A stretch of DNA of 40,915 bases from Polaribacter sp. (GCA_020740485.1 DYMN01000021.1:1-40915), one strand, 5' to 3'; positions 1 to 8,474 are shown, counted from the stretch's first letter. The notes: generated from the sequence alone by a model not told the origin. Program-made: numbers and translations.

Positions 1-154
1 AATGGATTCAATGCTTAGTAATACTGGTTTAGATTGTGAAAATTACAGTTCCACACTAATTGGTTGGGCTGGAAATACCAATACCCCTAATGGTATTACA
101 TTTGCTGCAAGCGGAAGAAAATATAACAGCCAAGGGCAAACAGCCAGAAATACT
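1..154 (+). repeat. Direct repeat copy 1 (module of the DUF285 protein)
   Basis: This stretch matches 1054-1207 at a constant offset of 1053 bp (351 codons) with only a handful of substitutions, nearly all synonymous. It marks a recently duplicated or homogenised protein module. Confidence 0.9.
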
Positions 155-1510
155 CTAATTAATACAAAAGGATGGACTATTACTGATTCAGGACTCAATC
201 CCAATTGTCCTACCCCTTTCGTAACCACCTGGCATGTGTATTTAGGGAAAATTAAAATTCCAACTTTGGCTGCTTCAGGTACCTATAATTATTCAGTTAA
301 ATGGATAAACTTAACTTCTCCTGGTGTAAACGAAGGTATAACAAACAACATAACCGGAGATTATGAAATAACGGGTCTATATGATAACCATACATACCAA
401 ATTGAGATTTTGGGTGATTTTCCCCATTTTTATATGAATAACAACAATACATACAGAACTACATTGCATTCAATTGAACAATGGGGAAATGTTGAATGGC
501 ATAGTTTTGAAAATGCTTTTACGGGTTGTTCAAATTTACAAATCAATGCTACTGATTTTCCTAATTTAAGCAACGTAACAAATATGAGTGGTATGTTTCA
601 AAGTTGTTATAATTTTATCGGCAATGCTAGTATGAACAGTTGGAATACTTCACACATTACCAATATGTCCAATTTGTTTAATAATGCCAAAGTATTTAAT
701 CAAAATATAGGGAATTGGAATACTTCAGCAGTGACCAATATGGCTGAAATGTTTGCTTATACGGATGATTTTAATCAAGATATTAGCAATTGGAATATCT
801 CAAATGTTACCAATATGGGAGGCATGTTTATAAGTGCTGATGATTTTAATCAGAACCTGAGCAATTGGAATATTAGTAATGTGACTAACTTGGGTGGAAT
901 GTTTTTTGACGCCTTGTCTTTTAATCAAAATATTGGAAGTTGGAATACCTCTCAGGTGACCAATATGGGTTGGATGTTTTATGGAGCGAGTGCTTTTAAT
1001 CAAAACATTGGAAGTTGGAATTTGAATTCTATTCCTGACAATTCAATGGACGCAATGGATTCAATGCTTAGTAATACTGGTTTAGATTGTGAAAATTACA
1101 GTTCCACATTAATTGGTTGGGCAGGAAATACCAATACCCCTAATGGTATTACATTTGCTGCAAGCGGAAGAAAATATAACAGTCAAGGGCAAACAGCCAG
1201 AAATACTTTGGATATAACTAAAACCTGGACGATTTCAGATGCCGGTTATGATCCAAATTGCCCCGCAACCGTTTCAGTTCCCGACGAATTGTTGATTGAT
1301 CTGGATTTTTATCCCAATCCGATTATAAATTACGTAGAGTCAACCGAAGTGATTTCAAGTGTCATGATTTATGACTTAAAAGGAGTACTGATCCAATCGC
1401 TTAAACCATACAGTACCAAAATAGATGTTTCATCACTTGCCAGTGGCATGTATTTATTGAAAGGAAATGTAGGAACGAAATATTTTATCGAAAGGATTAT
1501 CAAACAATAA
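2..1510 (+). CDS. BspA-like (DUF285) repeat surface protein with T9SS sorting domain, 5'-truncated
   Basis: The reading frame is open at the left window edge, so the true start lies upstream. The middle part (about residues 150-350) consists of tandem BspA/DUF285 repeats of the type FNQNIGNWNTSAVTNM..MF. The last 70 residues form a type A T9SS C-terminal sorting domain (YPNP, then a beta-sandwich ending in YFIERIIKQ), so the protein is expected to cross the outer membrane through type IX secretion and stay on the surface or be released. Residues 1-51 recur almost unchanged 351 residues later, which shows that the protein is built from long near-identical modules and that more probably lie upstream. 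DUF285 proteins are thought to be adhesins or binding proteins; no ligand can be inferred here. Confidence 0.85.
   Translation: MDSMLSNTGLDCENYSSTLIGWAGNTNTPNGITFAASGRKYNSQGQTARNTLINTKGWTITDSGLNPNCPTPFVTTWHVYLGKIKIPTLAASGTYNYSVKWINLTSPGVNEGITNNITGDYEITGLYDNHTYQIEILGDFPHFYMNNNNTYRTTLHSIEQWGNVEWHSFENAFTGCSNLQINATDFPNLSNVTNMSGMFQSCYNFIGNASMNSWNTSHITNMSNLFNNAKVFNQNIGNWNTSAVTNMAEMFAYTDDFNQDISNWNISNVTNMGGMFISADDFNQNLSNWNISNVTNLGGMFFDALSFNQNIGSWNTSQVTNMGWMFYGASAFNQNIGSWNLNSIPDNSMDAMDSMLSNTGLDCENYSSTLIGWAGNTNTPNGITFAASGRKYNSQGQTARNTLDITKTWTISDAGYDPNCPATVSVPDELLIDLDFYPNPIINYVESTEVISSVMIYDLKGVLIQSLKPYSTKIDVSSLASGMYLLKGNVGTKYFIERIIKQ
1054..1207 (+). repeat. Direct repeat copy 2 (module of the DUF285 protein)
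   Basis: Second copy of the 154-bp coding repeat at 1-154. It directly precedes the linker and T9SS sorting domain. Confidence 0.9.
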
Positions 1511-1531
1511 TCAAACGACAACCTATAATAT

Positions 1532-1565
1532 AATAACCTCGATTTTTATCGGGGTTATTTTTTTG
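1532..1565 (+). terminator. Rho-independent terminator of the DUF285 gene
   Basis: A 12-bp stem (AATAACCTCGAT / ATCGGGGTTATT, one G-T wobble) with a TTTT loop is followed by a T tract, 22 bp after the stop codon. Confidence 0.85.
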
Positions 1566-1609
1566 TTGCTGTAATTCAATTTTTAAATTTATTTTTGAAC
1601 TTTCAAACT

Positions 1610-1643
1610 AAACCCCGAAGGTTTTAAAAACCTTTGGGGTTTG
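1610..1643 (+). repeat. Intergenic inverted repeat
   Basis: AAACCCCGAAGG and CCTTTGGGGTTT form a 12-bp imperfect stem around an A/T loop. It lies after a good terminator and before the next gene and looks like a dispersed palindromic element rather than a second terminator. Confidence 0.6.
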
Positions 1644-1646
1644 AAC

Positions 1647-1680
1647 AACTTCTAACTTCTAACTTCTAATTTCTAACTTC
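1647..1680 (+). repeat. 7-bp tandem array (TAACTTC), about 5 units
   Basis: Units of TAACTTC/TAATTTC repeat head to tail and end 3 bp before the ATG at 1684, where the leader and ribosome-binding region of that gene should be. Confidence 0.8.
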
Positions 1681-1683
1681 AAA

Positions 1684-3132
1684 ATGTCCGTAAAACTCAA
1701 AGGCGACCGCAAAATCAATAAAAAATTCACGACCAAACAAAAGGCGTTGAAAATCAATCTCAACGAGAATATCTATGGCACTTTTTCAGAGATAGGCGCC
1801 GGACAAGAAACCGTGCGTTACTTCTTTCAAGCCGGAGCAGCGAGTAAAACTATTGCCAAAGCCATGAGTGCTTATGACAAAGTTTTTTCTGATACTATTT
1901 ATGGCGTTGAAGAAGATGGACGTTATGTTACCGAAAAGCGGCTGCGTAAAATGCTACGCCACGAAACCAATTTATTGGAAGAGCGATTAGAACGTTTTGA
2001 TACATCGGAAAGACTGTTTTTTTCATACTCCAACACGGTAACTACCATAGATTTTGCTAAAAAATTTAAAGGACACGGCTGGGTGGGCATTCGTTTTCAA
2101 ACCCATCCCACAGAAGATTACAACGAGATTGTTATTCATATCAAATTCAATGAAAACGAAGCCAAATTGCAACAAGAAACGCTTGGCATGATGGGTGTTA
2201 ACTTGGTTTACGGGGCATTTTATCTACACGACGAACCCAAAGAATTGATCAAATCCTTGTATGACAATATCGATATGGACAAAATCGAAATTGACATGAT
2301 TCACTTTTCGGGACCCCTATTTCAAAATATTGACAACCGTTTGATGAGTTTGTATTTATTAAAATACAACATTACCGATGCAGTCATGTTTGATCCCGAT
2401 GGCAATAGTTTATTACCTGCACAGGAATTGTTTAAGAAAAACATATTGCTACTGCGCGGAAGTTTCCGTCCGGTAACCAAAGTTAACATGGATTTGTTTG
2501 AAAAATCTATGAAATTGTTCTTTCAAGAACCCGGTGTTACCAAAGAAAACACCAACATTATTTTTGAAATTACCTTGCAAAATTTGCGTTCGCTCAATGA
2601 AAAATCTGAGGAAGATGTAGATGATCAAGATTTTTTAAACAGAGCAGAACTTCTTTGTTCGTTAGGACATAATGTAATGATCACCGATTTTAGAAGATAC
2701 TTTAAGTTAATTGACTACATCAATACGCAAACTAATGCCAAATTAGGTTTAGCTATGGGAACCTATAATTTGATGATGATTTTCGACGAACAATATTACC
2801 AAGATGTTTCCGGTGGATTTTTGGAAGCCATCGGCAGATTGATGCAACGTGATACCAAATTCTACTTATACCCGTTGAAAAACCACCAAACCGGAGAAAT
2901 AACAACCGTACAAAATGTGCCAATTCCTGAAAAATACAGATTTTTATTTGATTACTTCAAAAATCAAGGCAGATTTGTAGAAATCACTGATTATGATCCA
3001 AATATTATGGATATTCTCACCAGAAACGTCTTTCAAATGATCCAAAAAGGCGAAAAAGGATGGGAAGAAATGCTGCCCAAAGGCATTGCTGAGATGATCA
3101 AAGAGAAAAATCTATTTGGTTATTTAAAGTAA
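1684..3132 (+). CDS. Conserved Bacteroidota protein of unknown function (482 aa)
   Basis: I recognise this as a strongly conserved family of about 480 residues in Bacteroidota, with an N-terminal KQKALKINLN..YGTFSEIGAGQE segment followed by RYFFQAG. I recall relatives carrying inconsistent database labels such as nicotinate-nucleotide adenylyltransferase or TonB-dependent receptor. Neither fits: there is no signal peptide or plug/barrel, and I do not see a (H/T)xGH nucleotidyltransferase motif. The sequence has no signal peptide or membrane segment, so it is probably cytosolic. It stands alone, with a terminator before it and 178 bp of non-coding DNA after it. The start is the ATG right after the 7-bp repeat array. 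Confidence 0.75.
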   Translation: MSVKLKGDRKINKKFTTKQKALKINLNENIYGTFSEIGAGQETVRYFFQAGAASKTIAKAMSAYDKVFSDTIYGVEEDGRYVTEKRLRKMLRHETNLLEERLERFDTSERLFFSYSNTVTTIDFAKKFKGHGWVGIRFQTHPTEDYNEIVIHIKFNENEAKLQQETLGMMGVNLVYGAFYLHDEPKELIKSLYDNIDMDKIEIDMIHFSGPLFQNIDNRLMSLYLLKYNITDAVMFDPDGNSLLPAQELFKKNILLLRGSFRPVTKVNMDLFEKSMKLFFQEPGVTKENTNIIFEITLQNLRSLNEKSEEDVDDQDFLNRAELLCSLGHNVMITDFRRYFKLIDYINTQTNAKLGLAMGTYNLMMIFDEQYYQDVSGGFLEAIGRLMQRDTKFYLYPLKNHQTGEITTVQNVPIPEKYRFLFDYFKNQGRFVEITDYDPNIMDILTRNVFQMIQKGEKGWEEMLPKGIAEMIKEKNLFGYLK

Positions 3133-3310
3133 TTAAGGTATGCTTTGGCAAGCGTAGCATCTGAAAAGTAAAAGGTAAGATATTATTAATTCAAATTTTC
3201 TTAGTTTGAATATTTTTCGATAGAGGTGTTACCAAATTGAAATTTGTATTTAAAAAAATGTTATTTTTAGCCCTTTAAAATTTAACATTCAAAATTTAAA
3301 ATAATCTATT

Positions 3311-4840
3311 ATGTCAGCAGTAAAACAAGGACATCCAAAAGGTTTATACTTTTTATTTTTTACAGAAATGTGGGAGCGTTTTTCTTATTATGGAATGCGT
3401 GCCATTTTCATCCTTTTTATGACGAAGGTGTTGTTAATGAATGATGCTGATGCATCTCAAATTTATGGCAGTTATACAGGTTTGGTCTATTTAACACCTT
3501 TATTGGGAGGATATTTATGTGATAAATTTTTAGGTAATCGCCGCAGTATAGTCATTGGAGGTATCTTGATGGCCATCGGACAGTTTTTTATGTTTTTTAG
3601 TGCTTCAGCTGGGACGGGAGAAGGCGTTGGATTGATGTGGATTGGATTGACTTCATTAATTATTGGAAATGGTTTTTTCAAACCCAATATATCAACAATG
3701 GTTGGCCAATTATATCCGGCTAATGATAGAAGAATAGACAGTGCCTTTACTATTTTCTATATGGGTATTAATTTGGGAGCGTTCTTTTCTCCATTGATTT
3801 GTGGATCTATGGACTTTAAATGGGGATTCTTTGCCGCTGGAGTTGGAATGTTGATTGGCTTGGCTTCATTTATAATGTTTCAAAAAAAATATTTAGTTTC
3901 TGAAGAAGGAAAAGAAATTGGTTTACCGATTAAAAAATTAGATGCTAAAAGTTATGGTTTGATATTGGGATCAATTGGCATCGTGTTCTTTATGTTAAAC
4001 TTTAAACAAATGTTCAATAGTGATACAGATATCATCAGTTATTTGATATTTGGGGCTATTATTTTAATGCCTATTATCATTTTAAGTGATAAAAGTTTGA
4101 CAAAAGTGGAAAGAGATAGAATCATTGTCATATTCATCCTTGCATTTTTTGTAATATTTTTCTGGGGTGCCTTTGAACAAGCAGGTGCTTCATTAACTCT
4201 ATTTGCAGATAGACAAACCGAAAGGCATTTATTCGGTTGGGAAATGCCTGCTTCCTATTTTCAATCTATTAACCCATTGGCGGTTATAGTCTTAGCACCT
4301 GTTTTCACTCTGATATGGGGATTTTTATATGTCAGAAAATTAGAACCATCTTCTCCTAAAAAAATGGCTTTAGGTTTGGGATTAGTTTCCTTAGGCTATT
4401 TGATTATAGCAATTGTCGTTAAAGGAATAGGCATTGATGATAAAGTTTCTATGGGATGGCTATTTGCCCTTTATATTGTACATACGATGGGAGAATTAAG
4501 TCTTTCGCCAATTGGTTTGTCCATGGTTTCTAAGTTGGCACCTTTACGTTTATCATCTTTAATGATGGGTACTTGGTTTTTAGCCAATGCCGCTGCCAAT
4601 AAGTTTGCCGGCATTTTAAGTTCATTAATTCCACCAACAGCCGGTTCTACTACCGGAACAGAACCCATTACATATCCTTCTTTTTTAGGATTTCAAATCA
4701 CCAATTTATATGAGTTTTTTATGCTATTTGTCATTATGACAGGTATTGCTGCAGCAATATTATTTATAATGAGTTCTTGGTTGCAAAAAATGCAACACAA
4801 TGATAAATTACATACTTCTGAAATAGTTGGAGAAAACTAA
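3311..4840 (+). CDS. POT/PTR2-family proton-coupled oligopeptide transporter (1 of 3)
   Basis: An inner-membrane MFS transporter of the proton-dependent oligopeptide family, about 12-14 helices and 509 residues, normal for bacterial POTs. The family signature ExxERFSYYG is intact at residues 19-28. The second PTR2 motif region (FYMGINLGAFFSPL) follows, as does the helix-7 segment FFWGAFEQAGASLTLF with its conserved Glu-Gln. POT proteins import di- and tripeptides with protons; the substrate range here cannot be read from sequence. It is followed by a strong terminator, so it is its own transcription unit although three more transporters of this type lie within 8 kb. Confidence 0.92.
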   Translation: MSAVKQGHPKGLYFLFFTEMWERFSYYGMRAIFILFMTKVLLMNDADASQIYGSYTGLVYLTPLLGGYLCDKFLGNRRSIVIGGILMAIGQFFMFFSASAGTGEGVGLMWIGLTSLIIGNGFFKPNISTMVGQLYPANDRRIDSAFTIFYMGINLGAFFSPLICGSMDFKWGFFAAGVGMLIGLASFIMFQKKYLVSEEGKEIGLPIKKLDAKSYGLILGSIGIVFFMLNFKQMFNSDTDIISYLIFGAIILMPIIILSDKSLTKVERDRIIVIFILAFFVIFFWGAFEQAGASLTLFADRQTERHLFGWEMPASYFQSINPLAVIVLAPVFTLIWGFLYVRKLEPSSPKKMALGLGLVSLGYLIIAIVVKGIGIDDKVSMGWLFALYIVHTMGELSLSPIGLSMVSKLAPLRLSSLMMGTWFLANAAANKFAGILSSLIPPTAGSTTGTEPITYPSFLGFQITNLYEFFMLFVIMTGIAAAILFIMSSWLQKMQHNDKLHTSEIVGEN

Positions 4841-4871
4841 TTAAATCATCCGATTATTTGCAAATTTTAAT

Positions 4872-4902
4872 AAAAAACCACTGTTTCTCAGTGGTTTTTT
4901 TT
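4872..4902 (+). terminator. Rho-independent terminator after POT gene 1
   Basis: AAAAAACCACTG and CAGTGGTTTTTT form a 12-bp perfect stem with a TTTCT loop, ending in a run of eight T. Confidence 0.9.
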
Positions 4903-4918
4903 ATTTTCGTAAAAAATA

Positions 4919-4991
4919 TCAATTATCAATAAACCAAACTTCATCTTTGTCAGAAATTCAAGATTTCAAAATTATCTATCCTAAATTAGGA
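4919..4991 (+). pseudogene. Relic of a POT transporter 5' end
   Basis: In one frame this stretch reads SSLSEIQDFKIIYPKLG, clearly homologous to STLSEIQDFKGTYPKQIWG at the N-terminus of the POT gene starting at 6010. An 18-bp block (GAAATTCAAGATTTCAAA) is identical in both. The position of the second ATG (6025) is ATA here, and similarity continues about 10 bp upstream of it. The frame stops within about 25 codons and the rest of the gene is missing. The nuclease gene 5032-6000 lies between the relic and the intact copy. Confidence 0.75.
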
Positions 4992-5031
4992 TTGAACAAT
5001 TTTAATTAGAACATTTTTTTATACCGCTTTT

Positions 5032-6000
5032 ATGGATAATAAATTTGATGATATAATAACGCTCATTCAACAGGCAAGAAACAACGCATTCCAATCGATT
5101 AATAAAGAACTAATTAATTTATATTGGGTTGTAGGAGAATATGTTAGTAATAAAATTGAAAGTACTGAATGGGGTAATGCTATTGTTGTTGAATTGGCTA
5201 AATATATTGTAAAAACACATCCTGAAATCAGAGGTTTTTCAGATAAAAACATTTGGAGAATGAAACAATTTTACGAAACCTATAAAGCCTATCCAAAACT
5301 CTCAACAGTGTTGAGAGAAATAAGTTGGTCACATAATTTAGCCATATTTTCGAGATGTAATTCATTAGAAGAAAGAGAGTTCTATTTATTCAAAACAAAA
5401 CAAGAAAGATATACCGTTAGAGAATTAGACAGACAAATATCAAGTGGTCTATTTGAACGAACTTTAATTGGAAATACAAAACTCTCATCAGTGTTGAGAG
5501 AAATAAATCATAATATTGAGAATACTTTTAAAGATGATTATATCTTTGAGTTCCTAAATCTACCGGAAACTCATACTGAGATGGATTTACAAAAAGGATT
5601 ATTAAAACAAATGAAAAGTTTTATTCTTGAATTGGGTAAAGATTTTTTGTTTGTGAGTGAAGAATTCAAGTTACAAGTTGGAAATAGCGATTTTTTTATA
5701 GATTTGTTATTTTATCATCGAGAACTTCAATGTTTGGTGGTTTTTGAATTAAAAACCGATAAATTTAAACCCGAACATTTGGGGCAACTTAATTTCTATT
5801 TAGAAGCATTGGACAGAGATGTTAAAAAACAAAATGAAAACCCAAGTATAGGTATCTTATTATGTAAAGATAAAGATAATGAAGTAGTTGAATATGCTTT
5901 GAGCAGAAGCATGTCGCCTGCATTAGTATCAGAATACAAAATTCATCTTCCGGACAAAAATTTGTTACAAAGCAAATTAAAAGAATTAGATTTAAATTAA
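5032..6000 (+). CDS. DUF1016/YhcG-type PD-(D/E)xK nuclease family protein
   Basis: 322 residues with the two-part layout of the DUF1016 family. The N-terminal alpha-helical domain (about residues 5-150) carries the typical INLYWVVGEYV, GFSDKNIWRMKQFY and ISWSHN segments. The C-terminal PD-(D/E)xK nuclease-like domain (about 180-310) shows the catalytic pattern D224 (FFIDLLFYHREL), E239 and K241 (VFELKT), so it looks catalytically intact. Members are linked to mobile DNA, restriction and DNA repair; the precise role is unsettled. The gene sits alone between a POT relic and an intact POT gene (10 bp to the next start), as if it had been inserted at the 5' end of that gene. A nearly repeated palindromic 31-bp block occurs twice within the reading frame. 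Confidence 0.88.
   Translation: MDNKFDDIITLIQQARNNAFQSINKELINLYWVVGEYVSNKIESTEWGNAIVVELAKYIVKTHPEIRGFSDKNIWRMKQFYETYKAYPKLSTVLREISWSHNLAIFSRCNSLEEREFYLFKTKQERYTVRELDRQISSGLFERTLIGNTKLSSVLREINHNIENTFKDDYIFEFLNLPETHTEMDLQKGLLKQMKSFILELGKDFLFVSEEFKLQVGNSDFFIDLLFYHRELQCLVVFELKTDKFKPEHLGQLNFYLEALDRDVKKQNENPSIGILLCKDKDNEVVEYALSRSMSPALVSEYKIHLPDKNLLQSKLKELDLN
5295..5325 (+). repeat. In-frame palindromic repeat copy 1
   Basis: 31 bp identical to 5478-5508 except at 2 positions. Its core CTCTCAAC-AGT-GTTGAGAG is a perfect 8-bp inverted repeat. It encodes KLSTVLREIS inside the nuclease gene. Confidence 0.75.
5478..5508 (+). repeat. In-frame palindromic repeat copy 2
   Basis: Second copy of the 31-bp block at 5295-5325, encoding KLSSVLREIN in the same reading phase. 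One stem base pair is lost (CTCTCATC-AGT-GTTGAGAG). Confidence 0.75.
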
Positions 6001-6009
6001 TAACAATTA

Positions 6010-7527
6010 ATGATTCAATCACCAATGAACTCAACTTCAACCCTATCCGAAATTCAAGATTTCAAAGGCACGTATCCCAAACAGATTTGGGGACTATTTT
6101 TCTCCGAAATGTGGGAACGTTTTTCGTTTTATGCCATGCGTGGCATGCTCACCTATTTTATGGTGTATCACCTGATGATGGACGAAAAAGTTGCCAATCT
6201 GCAATATGGCGCCACCCAAGCGTGGGTTTATGCCTTTACATTTATTGGCGGACTTTTTGCTGATAAATTATTAGGATTCAGGCGTTCTCTTTTTTGGGGT
6301 GGTTTGTTGATGATAACCGGAAGTTTGTTGTTGGCTTATGACCCAAAAAATTTATTTTTCTTAGGAATTGCCTTTAACATAGTTGGAACCGGTTTTTTTA
6401 AACCCAATATTTCTTCTATGGTGGGTCAACTTTATAAGGATGGAGACTACCGACGTGATGCGGGTTTTTTGTTGTTTTATTCGGGAATCAATTTAGGGGC
6501 ATTTTTTGGTGGATTTGTGATTTCCATAGGAAAAGGGACGCTTTTTGCTGACACCATTCCCGAAAAACTTCGTTGGAATGTGGCTTTTGGATTGGCAGCC
6601 ATTGTGATGATTATTAGTTTAATCAATTTCATTTTTACCAAAAGAAAATTGGGACCCATTGGTGCTTCGCCCATTGATGAAACCAAAAAAGAAAACAAAT
6701 GGAAACAATATGCGGTCTATGCAGGTACGTTATTGTTAATTCCTGCCATCATGAAAATGGTGGCTGACACACAATATACCGATTGGTTTATGTACTTAAT
6801 TGGCCCTTTTAGTATCATTTATCTATTATATGAAATGACCAAGAATACAGCCGCTGAAAATAAAAAATTGGGTGCAGCTTTCTTTTTTATCATCTTCTCG
6901 GTTGTGTTTTGGGCAATATTTGAACAAGCCGGTGGTTCGTTGAGTTTATTTGCCGCTTCCAATATCAATAATAAGTTATTGGGTATCAATATGGATCCCA
7001 ATGCGGTCAATAACTCTGTAAATTCACTTTTTGTAATCATTTTTGCCCCAATCGTTGGCATATTATTTATTAAAATGGCACGAGTCAAAATGGAACCCAA
7101 TTCGGTCATCAAGTTTGGTTTGGGCTTCTTACTCTTAGGATTGGCGTTTTATACTTTTTATTCCATACGCTTTTCTGCTGATGCCAAAGGTTTTGGTTCC
7201 TTAAATTTATTGGCTTTGGGTTATTTTGTCGTAACTTTTGCGGAATTATTTTTGTCTCCAATTGGATTGTCAATCATGACAAAACTTGCCCCTTATCGTT
7301 TACAAGGCTTTATGATGGGGATGTGGTTTTTGGCTTCTGCCTACGGTCAATACGTAGCAGGATTATTCGGAGCGAGTATATCACCCGATAAAAATGCAGA
7401 TAATTTACAAAAAATGATGCTCTACACCCAAGGTTATAAAGATTTTGCACTTTATGCGGTCATTGCAGGTATTATATTATTGGCTATTTCGCCGTTTATT
7501 AAAAAATTGATGCAGGAGGTTAAATGA
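6010..7527 (+). CDS. POT/PTR2-family proton-coupled oligopeptide transporter (2 of 3)
   Basis: 505 residues, polytopic inner-membrane MFS protein. The signature region reads EMWERFSFYAMRG, so ExxERF is kept while the usual YYG is FYA. FYSGINLGAFFGG and the helix-7 segment FWAIFEQAGGSLSLF are also present. A peptide/proton symporter is the family function. The start at 6010 gives 10 bp to the upstream nuclease gene; an ATG at 6025 is an alternative that would give MNSTSTLSEIQDFKG. The POT relic at 4919-4991 aligns across both, so the sequence does not decide. No terminator follows; a 15-bp tandem array fills the gap to the next gene. Confidence 0.92.
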   Translation: MIQSPMNSTSTLSEIQDFKGTYPKQIWGLFFSEMWERFSFYAMRGMLTYFMVYHLMMDEKVANLQYGATQAWVYAFTFIGGLFADKLLGFRRSLFWGGLLMITGSLLLAYDPKNLFFLGIAFNIVGTGFFKPNISSMVGQLYKDGDYRRDAGFLLFYSGINLGAFFGGFVISIGKGTLFADTIPEKLRWNVAFGLAAIVMIISLINFIFTKRKLGPIGASPIDETKKENKWKQYAVYAGTLLLIPAIMKMVADTQYTDWFMYLIGPFSIIYLLYEMTKNTAAENKKLGAAFFFIIFSVVFWAIFEQAGGSLSLFAASNINNKLLGINMDPNAVNNSVNSLFVIIFAPIVGILFIKMARVKMEPNSVIKFGLGFLLLGLAFYTFYSIRFSADAKGFGSLNLLALGYFVVTFAELFLSPIGLSIMTKLAPYRLQGFMMGMWFLASAYGQYVAGLFGASISPDKNADNLQKMMLYTQGYKDFALYAVIAGIILLAISPFIKKLMQEVK

Positions 7528-7570
7528 GATGTGAGATTTGAGTAGTGAGAATAGAGATTTTTGACTGTAA

Positions 7571-7625
7571 GACATAAGACGGCATGACATAAGACGGCAA
7601 GACAAAAGACGGCAAGACAAAAGAC
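7571..7625 (+). repeat. 15-bp tandem array, 3.7 units
   Basis: Units of GACATAAGACGGCAT / GACAAAAGACGGCAA repeat without gaps between the POT gene and the VOC-fold gene. Confidence 0.85.
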
Positions 7626-7671
7626 TTTTTTGACACAAGACTGGAAGACTAATAATCTAATAACATAAAAA

Positions 7672-8109
7672 ATGGCACAAATCAATCCTTATTTAAACTA
7701 CAACGGAAATGCCGAGGAAGCATTTAATTTCTATAAATCGGTTTTTGGTGGTGAATTTGCAAAAGTTATGCGATTCAAAGACCTGCCAAACTACGAGTTT
7801 CCAATTTCTGAAACGGAAGCCAATAAAATTATGCACATTGCTTTGCCTATTGGAAAAAATGTTTTAATGGCTAACGACGTTCCGGAATTTATGGGAAAAA
7901 CCAACGAAAACGAGAACAGGTCAAAAATATCAATTAGTGCAGAAAGTCGTGAGGAAGCCGACAAATTGTTTATTGGACTTTCGGCGGGAGGTCAAATTGA
8001 AATGCCAATTGGCGACAGCCCTTGGGGTTCCTATTTTGGTATGTTTAGAGATAAATTCGGAATTGAATGGATGGTTGATTTTGACCCCAATTATAAAGGC
8101 CAATTTTAA
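7672..8109 (+). CDS. VOC-fold (glyoxalase/PhnB-like) protein
   Basis: 145 residues of the PhnB/YjdN type within the vicinal oxygen chelate superfamily: the N-terminal NPYLNYNGNAEEAFNFYKSVFGGEF, a central beta-strand region, and the C-terminal WGSYFGMFRDKFGIEWMVDF are the typical paired beta-alpha-beta-beta-beta modules. It is a small cytosolic protein. Proteins of this group are often labelled 3-demethylubiquinone methyltransferase without support; the real substrate is unknown. No functional link to the surrounding transporters is evident. Confidence 0.88.
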   Translation: MAQINPYLNYNGNAEEAFNFYKSVFGGEFAKVMRFKDLPNYEFPISETEANKIMHIALPIGKNVLMANDVPEFMGKTNENENRSKISISAESREEADKLFIGLSAGGQIEMPIGDSPWGSYFGMFRDKFGIEWMVDFDPNYKGQF

Positions 8110-8156
8110 AAAATTTAAATTTTTAATTCATAGAAAACATATTATTCCTTAGCATT

Positions 8157-8474
8157 AAATCGCTGCTATTAGCCTCGCGCGAGCGAGTTTTCCGAATGGC
8201 AAATTCCACTTTGCTGATGACCTATTGGCAAATCGGGTAACTCATTGTAGAAGACGAGCAACAAGGCAAACAGCGAGTTGAGTACGGAAAATACACTCTT
8301 AAAAATCTCTCCAAACAGCTTACATTGGAGTTTGGGAAGGGATTTGATTTTACGAATCTTTCCAAGATGCGGAAATTTTATTTGACGTTTCCAATTCTTG
8401 ATACATTGTCTCAACAATTGAGTAGTCAAATTATAGATTTTTTTCTATTTAGATTTGGATTATTATCTCAGTAA
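8157..8474 (+). pseudogene. Decayed N-terminal fragment of a second DUF1016 (YhcG-type) nuclease gene
   Basis: Read in one frame this gives ASRERVFRMANSTLLMTYWQIG, a stop at 8238-8240, then LIVEDEQQGKQRVEYGKYTL and LSKQLTLEFGKGFDFTNLSK, ending in KMRKFYLTFPILDTLSQQLS. This is unmistakably the DUF1016 N-terminal domain, where the stop replaces an expected codon in IG(x)LIVE. Similarity ends near 8417 and the nuclease domain is absent; the frame closes at 8472-8474. It is a different subfamily from the intact nuclease at 5032-6000, so this is not a recent local duplicate. There is no convincing gene on the other strand here. Confidence 0.82.

Noticed and set aside
4919-6009. Insertion sequence carrying the DUF1016 gene
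   Set aside because: There is no transposase and no terminal inverted repeat; only the duplicated POT 5' end flanks it.
7937-8152. Second plus-strand frame within the VOC-fold gene
   Set aside because: It overlaps the well-supported VOC coding sequence in another frame.
8169-8429. 86-codon minus-strand open frame
   Set aside because: The plus strand here encodes a clear DUF1016 fragment; the minus frame is its shadow.
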